The notes beneath the pieces were generated by a model, which saw only the letters and a list, made by a program, of their open reading frames with translations, made no database searches and was not told the DNA's origin. Of a stretch of DNA of 6,337 nucleotides, positions 1 through 4,762 are shown piece by piece. Position 1 is the stretch's first letter. The number at the start of each line of letters is the position of its first letter. Both the position numbers and the translations under genes were made by a program. Source of the stretch: Actinomycetota bacterium (GTDB taxonomy: Bacteria > Actinomycetota > Actinomycetes > Propionibacteriales > Nocardioidaceae); assembly GCA_009702305.1 (NCBI GenBank), contig WLIH01000167.1, positions 1-6,337 of the forward strand, written 5' to 3'.

Positions 1-36
1 CGCCGAGCCGGGGCGTAGTTGCGCTCCGGCTCGGCG
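1..36. terminator. Long hairpin at the left edge, possible terminator of an upstream gene
   Basis: Arms 1-11 (CGCCGAGCCGG) and 26-36 (CCGGCTCGGCG) are perfect inverted repeats. The pairing continues inward through 12-16 and 21-25 with three G-C pairs and two G-U wobbles, leaving a four-base loop (17-20, AGTT). The result is a stem of about 16 bp. No T-run follows, which is common for actinobacterial terminators. The hairpin lies upstream of the probable promoter of the DUF2207 gene, so it most likely ends transcription of a gene outside the window. A role as a regulatory stem overlapping the -35 region cannot be excluded. Confidence 0.5.
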
Positions 37-51
37 TCGCGCCGGTGCCAC

Positions 52-57
52 TAGGCT
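52..57 (+). promoter_or_regulatory. Putative -10 hexamer TAGGCT for a leaderless DUF2207 transcript
   Basis: TAGGCT fits the actinobacterial -10 pattern TAnnnT and lies six bases before the ATG at 64. Transcription would therefore begin at or next to the A of the start codon. No Shine-Dalgarno sequence is visible before this ATG, which supports a leaderless message. No convincing -35 hexamer is seen at 16-18 bp spacing; that region is occupied by the right arm of the hairpin at 1-36. Confidence 0.5.
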
Positions 58-63
58 CCGATC

Positions 64-1812
64 ATGAAGCGCATCGTCGGGTACGCCGTGGGGCTCGCCC
101 TCCTCGTCGGTCTCGTGCTGTCGCCGTACCTCGCGTGGAACATCTCCACCGAGGACGACGCTCCGGCCGAGTCCACCACCATCACCGACTACCGGGCCGA
201 CTTCGACGTGGCTGCCGACGGTGACCTGCACGTGGTCGAGACGCTGAGCGTCGACTTCCCCAGCTCGGACAAGCACGGCATCTTCCGCTTCTTCGATCGC
301 GCCGACTCGGCTGACCCGAACGCCCGGATCGTGCCGCGCGACATCGAGGTCACCATGGACGGCGACGACGAGCCGTTCGAGGTGCTCACCGAGCAGCACG
401 GCCGGATCACGAACGTGAAGATCGGCGACGCCGACGTCTTCGTGCAGCGCGGCGAGCACACCTACGTCATCGAGTACACGATGGACGGCGTCCTGGTGGC
501 CGGTGAGCAGAGCGGCACCACCGACTTCGACTGGGACCTGATCCCCGGCGGCTGGCGCCAGGACATCACCGACGCGACCCTCACGGTGCACCTGCCCGCG
601 GCGACCGTCGGCGACGTGGGCTGCGACGTGGGCGCCGGCGAGTCCGGCGGCTGCACGGCCGACGGTGCCGGCACCGACACGCTCGTGGTCAAGGCCGGCC
701 CGCTCGAGCCCAACACCCCGCTCACCGTGTACGCGACCATGGACCTGCCGACGCCCGAGGCCGGCAACACCCGCCCGTGGGTCGCTCGCTGGGACCGCAT
801 CCTCGGCTCCAACATCCCGCTGCTCGCCCTGGTGATCCTCGCCGGCGTCGCGGCCTTCGGCTTCGGCGCGGTGCTGGCCGGCCGCTCCCGCGAGAGCGAC
901 CCCGGCTTCGGCCTGATGTACGCGCCGCCGGAGGGGGTCGGACCGGCTCAGGCCTACTACGTGCTCGAGGAGACGACCGGTCGGGAGCAGTACGTCGCCA
1001 CCTTGATGTACGCCGCCGAGCGCGGCGCCATCACCCTCGACAAGACCGACGACTCCTGGACCATCACCGACAAGGCCGGTGCCGAGGGCTGGGCCGGCCT
1101 CGACCCGGTCACCAGCGGAGTGGCCCGCCTGCTCAGCGGGCCGGGCACCTCGTTCACCGCACGGCGCAAGGATGTCGAGGCGGGCAAGCGGCTCAAGAGC
1201 GAGATCGACGCCTTCGAGAACAGCGTGTCCGAGTGGGGCGCCTCCTCGGGCAACGTCGTCAGCTCCGGCCTCGGCGGCTTCAGCGGACTGGCCGTGATCG
1301 CGGCGCTCGGCGCGGCGGTCGCGCTGGTCTTCTGGAACCCCCTCGGCATGACGACGCTGGCGCTGATCCCGGGAGCGTTCGGCATCGGCGCCGCGCCGCT
1401 CGCGGCCACCGGGGCCGGCACCAAGCGCACCCGCCAAGGCCGCGAGCTGTGGTCGCGCGTTGGCGGCTTCGAGCGCGTCCTGGCCACGCCGTCGAGCGAG
1501 GCACGCTTCGACTTCTCGGGGCGCCAGGAGCTCTACACGGCCTACATCCCGTGGGCGGTGGCCTTCGGGTGCGCCGACGAGTGGGCCGGCAAGTACCGCA
1601 TCGAGACGGCGAGCGAGCCGCCCGCCCCGTCGTACATCGGCGGCTACTACGCCGGCGCCTCGGCCGGTGCCTGGACCAGCTCGATGGTCTCCGACTTCAA
1701 CTCCACGGTCGACTCCGCGATCTCCTCCTACAACGCCACGCAGACCTCCTCGAGCAGCGGCGGTGGCGGAGGCGGCGGTGGAGGCGGTGGCGGTGGTGGC
1801 GGCTCGTGGTGA
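64..1812 (+). CDS. DUF2207 domain-containing membrane protein with a C-terminal polyglycine tail
   Basis: 582 residues. Residues 5-25 form a hydrophobic signal or anchor segment. A polar, beta-rich region of about residues 39-235 matches the extracytoplasmic DUF2207 domain. A membrane segment at 251-273 leads into a polar region of about 274-405, probably cytoplasmic. Two further hydrophobic segments follow at about 408-424 and 429-449. After them comes the conserved C-terminal part, recognisable by R460-E-L-W463, G468-F469 and Y494-I-P-W-A-V-A-F-G502 followed by W507. The protein ends in a Thr/Ser stretch, 15 consecutive glycines (566-580) and Ser-Trp. Gly-rich tails ending in Ser-Trp recur in DUF2207 and YgcG/TPM proteins. 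The biochemical function is unknown; DUF2207 genes often neighbour lemA, as here. The ATG at 64 is chosen because it opens the signal segment and follows a TAnnnT hexamer at leaderless distance. Family assignment is firm; the role in envelope maintenance is inference. Confidence 0.9.
   Translation: MKRIVGYAVGLALLVGLVLSPYLAWNISTEDDAPAESTTITDYRADFDVAADGDLHVVETLSVDFPSSDKHGIFRFFDRADSADPNARIVPRDIEVTMDGDDEPFEVLTEQHGRITNVKIGDADVFVQRGEHTYVIEYTMDGVLVAGEQSGTTDFDWDLIPGGWRQDITDATLTVHLPAATVGDVGCDVGAGESGGCTADGAGTDTLVVKAGPLEPNTPLTVYATMDLPTPEAGNTRPWVARWDRILGSNIPLLALVILAGVAAFGFGAVLAGRSRESDPGFGLMYAPPEGVGPAQAYYVLEETTGREQYVATLMYAAERGAITLDKTDDSWTITDKAGAEGWAGLDPVTSGVARLLSGPGTSFTARRKDVEAGKRLKSEIDAFENSVSEWGASSGNVVSSGLGGFSGLAVIAALGAAVALVFWNPLGMTTLALIPGAFGIGAAPLAATGAGTKRTRQGRELWSRVGGFERVLATPSSEARFDFSGRQELYTAYIPWAVAFGCADEWAGKYRIETASEPPAPSYIGGYYAGASAGAWTSSMVSDFNSTVDSAISSYNATQTSSSSGGGGGGGGGGGGGGGSW
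1759..1803 (+). repeat. Polyglycine-encoding tract (15 GGN codons)
   Basis: Fifteen consecutive glycine codons lie just before the last two codons (Ser-Trp) of the DUF2207 gene. The codons are mixed: eight GGC, five GGT and two GGA, with no GGG. The tract is therefore not a pure trinucleotide repeat. This suggests that the amino-acid composition is being kept rather than a recent slippage expansion. The tract gives proline-rich translation on the opposite strand, which is not a gene. Confidence 0.9.
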
Positions 1813-1856
1813 GCGCGACCGGCATGATGTCCCTGCAGCACCCAACCCCTTGACGT

Positions 1857-1863
1857 GAGGAAG
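1857..1863 (+). promoter_or_regulatory. Ribosome binding site of lemA
   Basis: GAGGAAG lies five bases before the ATG at 1869 and is a good Shine-Dalgarno match. It fixes the lemA start. It also contrasts with the leaderless-looking start of the upstream DUF2207 gene, as expected for the second gene of an operon. Confidence 0.75.
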
Positions 1864-1868
1864 TCCCG

Positions 1869-2432
1869 ATGCTGATCGCCATCATCGTGGTCGTCGTGAT
1901 CGTGGCCCTGGTGGGCTTCGTCATCGTCGGCTTCAACAAGCTCCGCACCACCGACATCGGCGCCCAGGAGGCGCTCGGCGGCATCGACGTCCAGCTGACG
2001 CGTCGCGCCGACCTGATCCCCAACCTCGTCGAGACGGTCAAGGGCTACGCCGCTCACGAGAAGGGGGTCTTCGAGGAGATCACCCAGGCCCGCGCGGGCG
2101 TGCAGGCGGCCGCAGCCGGAGACGACGTCGTCGCCAAGGCCGCGGCCGACCAGGCCCTGCAGGGCTCGCTGGTCAAGCTCAACGCGGTGGCCGAGGCCTA
2201 CCCCGACCTCAAGGCCAACACCAACTTCCTCGACCTGCAGAAGCAGCTCGCCGACACTGAGGACCAGATCTCGTTCGCCCGCACGTACTACAACGACGCG
2301 GTCGCCACGCTCAACAAGCTGGTCGTCACGATCCCGTGGATGTTCCTGACCGGCATGGCCGGAGTCGGCAAGCGGGAGTTCTACGACGCTCCCGAGGGCC
2401 AGCAGGCGCCCCCGACGATCTCGTTCACCTGA
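1869..2432 (+). CDS. lemA: LemA family protein
   Basis: 187 residues, the usual length for the family. Residues 1-21 are a single N-terminal membrane segment (MLIAIIVVVVIVALVGFVIV). A helical domain follows and carries the family hallmarks: F-N-K-L-R at about 22-26, then the R-R-A-D-L-I-P-N-L-V-E-T-V-K-G-Y-A helix, and later A-R-T-Y-Y-N-D-A-V-A-T-L-N. The C-terminal motif (I-P-W-M-F ... K-R-E-F-Y) is a variant of the usual F-P-x-x-L/I-A ... F/Y-F form. LemA proteins are thought to have an N-terminal anchor with the helical bundle on the other side of the membrane; their molecular role is not settled. The gene follows the DUF2207 gene after 56 bases in the same direction, with its own ribosome binding site and no terminator between, so the two are probably one operon. 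The product stops at Ser-Phe-Thr just before a strong terminator hairpin. Family assignment is secure. Confidence 0.95.
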   Translation: MLIAIIVVVVIVALVGFVIVGFNKLRTTDIGAQEALGGIDVQLTRRADLIPNLVETVKGYAAHEKGVFEEITQARAGVQAAAAGDDVVAKAAADQALQGSLVKLNAVAEAYPDLKANTNFLDLQKQLADTEDQISFARTYYNDAVATLNKLVVTIPWMFLTGMAGVGKREFYDAPEGQQAPPTISFT

Positions 2433-2451
2433 TTCGCGTCCGACCTCCGGC

Positions 2452-2485
2452 CTCGTGCCCCTCACCGAGCGGTGAGGGGCACGAG
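2452..2485. terminator. Bidirectional terminator hairpin between convergent genes
   Basis: CTCGTGCCCCTCACC (2452-2466) and GGTGAGGGGCACGAG (2471-2485) are perfect 15-bp inverted repeats around the loop GAGC. The hairpin begins 19 bases after the lemA stop and ends five bases from the stop of the convergent 80-residue gene, so it can serve both strands. No T-tract is present on either side, which is typical of high-GC actinobacteria. Confidence 0.85.
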
Positions 2486-2490
2486 CCGTC

Positions 2491-2733
2491 TCAGAGCAGC
2501 GACAGCAGCGCGATCGCGCCGAGCATGATCACGACAGCAAGGACGGCGTAGACCAACGGGCGGCTGGTGCCCTCGGACTCGGCGATGCCGAGGTCGGCGG
2601 CCTGTGGGTCGCCCGGGTGGATCTTGGCCTCCGGTGGCGTCGAGAAGCCCAGCGTGGGCTCGGTGGTCGCTCCGGGCAGGGCGTTCTCGCCGCGCACGTG
2701 CAGGTCGGGGTCGGGCAGGTCGTCGTGGCTCAT
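2491..2733 (-). CDS. Small hypothetical protein with a C-terminal membrane anchor
   Basis: 80 residues. Residues 1-58 are polar, acidic, and rich in proline and glycine, probably disordered (for example D-L-P-D-P-D at 5-10 and P-G-D-P at 40-43). Residues 59-80 form one hydrophobic helix ending at the C-terminus, so the protein looks tail-anchored with its N-terminal part in the cytoplasm. There is no signal peptide and no catalytic motif. The start is supported by AGAGGTGA (2744-2737), whose GAGG core lies six bases before the ATG. The gene lies 84 bases downstream of alkB on the same strand; no terminator is obvious between them, so read-through from alkB is possible. I do not recognise the family with confidence. 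The composition recalls small conserved actinobacterial proteins such as DUF6480, but that is only a guess. The codon choice and ribosome binding site make it a likely real gene. Confidence 0.75.
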   Translation of the reverse strand: MSHDDLPDPDLHVRGENALPGATTEPTLGFSTPPEAKIHPGDPQAADLGIAESEGTSRPLVYAVLAVVIMLGAIALLSLL

Positions 2734-2736
2734 GGC

Positions 2737-2744
2737 TCACCTCT
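2737..2744 (-). promoter_or_regulatory. Ribosome binding site of the 80-residue membrane protein gene
   Basis: Read on the minus strand, AGAGGTGA ends three bases before the ATG at 2733, and its GAGG core is six bases away. It is one of the clearest Shine-Dalgarno sequences in the window and supports the short ORF as a real gene. Confidence 0.65.
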
Positions 2745-2817
2745 CGCCGAGTCGGACTCGTCCTCTCACCCTGCCCCTGGAGCGGGACCTCACACCACCG
2801 GATTGCCCGGAGCCGGG

Positions 2818-3432
2818 TCAGAACACGTTGAACGGGCGGAACTGGACCGAGATCCGCGGCCCCGCCGAGGCCACCTTGAGCACCGCGTGCTCGTAGGTGC
2901 GCTGGCAGGAGCCGCCCATGACCAGCAGGTCTCCGTGGCCCATCTCGTACGCCGTGGCCTCGCCGCCGCCCCGGGGTCTCAGATGCAGACGTCGCGGGTC
3001 GCCGACGGACACGATCGCGACCATGGTGTCCTGCGTGCTGCCGCGGCCGATGGTGTCGCCGTGCCAGGCGACGGAGTCGCGGCCGTCGCGGTAGTAGCAG
3101 CACCCGGCGGTGCGGAACGGCTCGCCGAGCTCGTCGGCGTACGTCGCCGAGAGCCGCTCTCGTGCCTCGGTCAGGCGCGGATGCGGGAGGTCGTCGCCGA
3201 TCATGTACGTGTGCACCAGCCGCGGCACGTCGACGACGCGGTCGTACATCTGGCGCCGCTCCGCCCGCCACGGCACCGCGCCCACCAGCGTCGTGAAGAC
3301 GTCGTCCGGATCCACGAGCCAGTCGCGTGCGACGTCGATCCACGCGCCGTCGCCCAGCTCGTGGCGCTCCGGCGTCGGTGCGGCAGCGACGGGGGCCGCT
3401 GCCGGGGCGAACAGGGACGTCTGGAAGTCCAT
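2818..3432 (-). CDS. alkB: AlkB-type Fe(II)/2-oxoglutarate-dependent dioxygenase (alkylated nucleic acid repair)
   Basis: 204 residues from the chosen start, close to E. coli AlkB (216). The family removes methyl groups from 1-methyladenine and 3-methylcytosine in nucleic acid by oxidation, using Fe(II), O2 and 2-oxoglutarate. Visible active-site elements are the iron ligands H124-x-D126 (in V-A-W-H-G-D) and H182 (T-Y-E-H), and the 2-oxoglutarate arginine pair R193/R199 in R-I-S-V-Q-F-R. The E. coli form of that last motif is RxNxTxR, so its N and T are replaced here by S and Q. The E. coli N-x-Y element before the HxD is C112-Y-Y114 here. These variants may be normal for the actinobacterial subgroup. 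An ATG at 3444 would add four residues (MLAG). I prefer 3432 because a TATGCT hexamer lies seven bases before it and there is no Shine-Dalgarno sequence. A LexA-type operator lies directly upstream. Substrate specificity is inferred from the family. Confidence 0.88.
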   Translation of the reverse strand: MDFQTSLFAPAAAPVAAAPTPERHELGDGAWIDVARDWLVDPDDVFTTLVGAVPWRAERRQMYDRVVDVPRLVHTYMIGDDLPHPRLTEARERLSATYADELGEPFRTAGCCYYRDGRDSVAWHGDTIGRGSTQDTMVAIVSVGDPRRLHLRPRGGGEATAYEMGHGDLLVMGGSCQRTYEHAVLKVASAGPRISVQFRPFNVF

Positions 3433-3439
3433 GCCCGCC

Positions 3440-3445
3440 AGCATA
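3440..3445 (-). promoter_or_regulatory. Putative -10 hexamer TATGCT of alkB
   Basis: On the minus strand TATGCT (3445 to 3440) is a full TAnnnT match ending seven bases before the ATG at 3432, giving a leaderless transcript. With a 17-bp spacer the -35 hexamer would be 3468-3463 (CGAACA, matching the last three bases of TTGACA), which lies inside the LexA-type box. The hexamer overlaps the alternative ATG at 3444, so if this promoter is used the longer start is not transcribed. Confidence 0.5.
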
Positions 3446-3452
3446 CGCCGAT

Positions 3453-3470
3453 GTCGAACAGGTGTTCGAC
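3453..3470. promoter_or_regulatory. LexA operator (SOS box) upstream of alkB
   Basis: GTCGAACAGGTGTTCGAC is a perfect palindrome of 8-bp arms around a central GG. Its core TCGAAC-AGGT-GTTCGA matches the mycobacterial SOS consensus TCGAAC-N4-GTTCGA at every defined base. It also matches the corynebacterial form with inner A and T. It lies in the 55-base gap between the SRPBCC stop and the alkB start, at -38 to -21 relative to an alkB transcript beginning at 3432. There LexA would cover the -35 region. By position it should control alkB and perhaps the downstream 80-residue gene, but not the upstream SRPBCC gene. Confidence 0.85.
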
Positions 3471-3487
3471 AGGTGCGCTCGGGCGAG

Positions 3488-3928
3488 TCAGGCCTTGTTC
3501 AGCAGGGTCTTCGTGAGCTGCTCGACGGTCTCGTCGGCCAGGGACGGGAGTCGCGGGCCGACCACGAGGCGCGCGACGAGCTTGAAGGCACTGCGGAACT
3601 CGAAGGTCGCGCGGTAGTGGATCTCGGTCGCGGTGCCGTCGGCGGCCGGCGAGAGACGCAGGTGGTCGGTGGCGGTCGCGGACGGGTTGCGACCCTCGAA
3701 GCGCAGCTCGCGCGGCCGGTCGTGGGTCAGTGTCGTGTAGTCCAGCTCGACCGTGCGGCCGAGGAAGGTCGAGGTGTTGCGGTACGTCGTGCCGACACCG
3801 CCGTCGCCGCTGGTGCGGGTCGTGGTGACCGTGCCGGGATCCCAGTCGTTGGTGGACTCGAAGTCGCTGAGGTAGTCGAAGACCGCCTCGATCGGACGGG
3901 GGACGGTGAAGGTGCGCTCGACGTGCAT
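3488..3928 (-). CDS. SRPBCC (START/polyketide cyclase-like) family protein
   Basis: 146 residues, a single SRPBCC domain and nothing else. The N-terminal strand and helix are characteristic: V-E-R-T-F-T-V-P-R-P-I-E-A-V-F-D-Y-L-S-D-F, followed by the W29-D-P-G segment. Alternating strands fill the middle, and a long C-terminal helix spans about residues 110-145. The fold makes a deep hydrophobic cavity that binds lipids, polyketides or other small ligands; the ligand here cannot be read from sequence. There is no signal peptide or membrane segment, so the protein is probably cytosolic. The start ATG has no Shine-Dalgarno sequence but follows a TAGGTT hexamer by six bases. The gene lies 90 bases from the divergent ABC transporter operon and 55 bases upstream of alkB, which has its own operator, so any functional tie to DNA repair is unproven. 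Confidence 0.88.
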   Translation of the reverse strand: MHVERTFTVPRPIEAVFDYLSDFESTNDWDPGTVTTTRTSGDGGVGTTYRNTSTFLGRTVELDYTTLTHDRPRELRFEGRNPSATATDHLRLSPAADGTATEIHYRATFEFRSAFKLVARLVVGPRLPSLADETVEQLTKTLLNKA

Positions 3929-3934
3929 GTCTCG

Positions 3935-3940
3935 AACCTA
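3935..3940 (-). promoter_or_regulatory. Putative -10 hexamer TAGGTT for a leaderless SRPBCC transcript
   Basis: On the minus strand TAGGTT (3940 to 3935) is a TAnnnT match six bases before the ATG at 3928. This is the same geometry as TAGGCT before the DUF2207 gene. No clear -35 hexamer is seen at 16-18 bp spacing. Confidence 0.5.
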
Positions 3941-3999
3941 GACACCGGCTCCAATCGATCCTCGGTGGGAGCGCCACGCCGTCGGTCGGCAGCGCCGCC

Positions 4000-4019
4000 G
4001 TGGTGCCACAGTGGTGCCA
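4000..4019. repeat. Short tandem direct repeat before the ABC ATPase start
   Basis: GTGGTGCCA occurs at 4000-4008 and again at 4011-4019, an 11-base period, so the two copies would lie on nearly the same face of the helix. The second copy runs into the ATG at 4019. The hexamer CACAGT (4007-4012), six bases before the ATG, is a weak -10 candidate lying across the junction. No Shine-Dalgarno sequence is present. The repeat could be a regulator site or chance. Confidence 0.3.
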
Positions 4020-4762
4020 TGACCGTCGCGGCGAGCGTGCGCCACCTGACCAAGACCTACGGCACCGGCCCGGCGCAGGTGCGCGCCCTCGACGACGTGT
4101 CGCTCGACATCGAGGCGGGCGAGTTCACGGCCGTGATGGGTCCGAGCGGGTCCGGCAAGTCCACGTTGATGCACTGCTGCGCAGCGCTCGACGTCGCCGA
4201 CTCCGGCTCGGTCCTGATCGGCGACCAGGATCTCAGCGGGCTCAAGGACAAGGCCCTGACCCAGCTGCGCCGCGACCAGATCGGCTTCGTGTTCCAGTCG
4301 TTCAACCTGGTCCCGACGCTCACCGCCGACGAGAACATCCTGCTCCCGCTCGCGATCGCCGGCCGCAAGGCCGACCCGGAGTGGTACGCCGCCGTCATCG
4401 AGACCGTCGGCCTCGGCGACCGGCTGACGCATCGCCCGCACGAGCTGTCGGGCGGTCAGCAGCAGCGGGTCGCCGTGGCCCGGGCGCTGGTGAGTCGACC
4501 GCGGATCGTCTTCGCGGACGAGCCGACCGGCAACCTCGACTCCCGCTCGGGTGCGGAGGTCCTCGACCTGCTGCGGCGCAGCGTCAGCGACCACGACCAG
4601 ACGGTCGTGATGGTCACGCACGACCCGGTCGCCGCGGCGTACACCGACCGGGTGGTCTTCCTGGCCGACGGGCGGGTGGTGGAGGAGCTGCGCGAACCCA
4701 CCCGCGAGCGGGTCCTGGAGATCATGGCGGCGATGAGCCCCGACCCGGGCGCAGCGCCGTGA
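4019..4762 (+). CDS. ABC transporter ATP-binding protein (MacB/LolD type)
   Basis: 247 residues, a complete single nucleotide-binding domain. All motifs are intact: Walker A G41-P-S-G-S-G-K47-S-T49, Q-loop Gln92 (F-V-F-Q-S-F-N-L-V-P), signature L142-S-G-G-Q146, Walker B I-V-F-A-D166-E167, D-loop N-L-D at 171-173 and switch H200 (V-T-H-D). The F-Q-x-F-N-L-x-P and D-E-P-T-G-N-L-D segments place it with the MacB/LolD/FtsE group that works with FtsX-like permeases. These transporters use ATP for mechanotransmission or extrusion of lipids, peptides or drugs rather than import. The ATG at 4019 opens a normal N-terminus (V-R-H-L-T-K-T-Y-G); longer in-frame starts would run through the divergent promoter region and SRPBCC gene. 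The stop overlaps the permease GTG, so the two are translated together. The substrate is unknown. Confidence 0.95.
   Translation: MTVAASVRHLTKTYGTGPAQVRALDDVSLDIEAGEFTAVMGPSGSGKSTLMHCCAALDVADSGSVLIGDQDLSGLKDKALTQLRRDQIGFVFQSFNLVPTLTADENILLPLAIAGRKADPEWYAAVIETVGLGDRLTHRPHELSGGQQQRVAVARALVSRPRIVFADEPTGNLDSRSGAEVLDLLRRSVSDHDQTVVMVTHDPVAAAYTDRVVFLADGRVVEELREPTRERVLEIMAAMSPDPGAAP

Noticed and set aside
1759..1803. GGN tract as a microsatellite or phase-variable repeat
   Set aside because: The third codon bases vary irregularly, so there is no uniform repeat unit for slippage, and any whole-codon change would keep the frame.
777..1853. A 358-codon plus-strand frame inside the DUF2207 gene
   Set aside because: Arg-rich out-of-frame translation overlapping a gene with clear DUF2207 motifs.
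1728..2465. A 245-codon minus-strand frame across lemA, with a polyproline run
   Set aside because: It is the reverse complement of lemA and the polyglycine codons. Composition is repetitive Val/Glu/Asp/Gly, and no ribosome binding site or recognisable domain is seen.
2805..2816. Small inverted repeat CCCGG-AG-CCGGG just beyond the alkB stop
   Set aside because: Five-bp arms with a two-base gap cannot form a stable hairpin. Such words are expected by chance in DNA this G+C-rich.
3929..3943. A second SOS box near the SRPBCC start (TCGAAC at 3932-3937)
   Set aside because: Only one half-site is present. The expected GTTCGA partner four bases on is ACACCG, so LexA binding is unlikely.
3110..4018. 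In-frame extension of the ABC ATPase far upstream
   Set aside because: The extension runs antisense through the SRPBCC and alkB genes and has no family similarity. The domain begins normally at the ATG at 4019.
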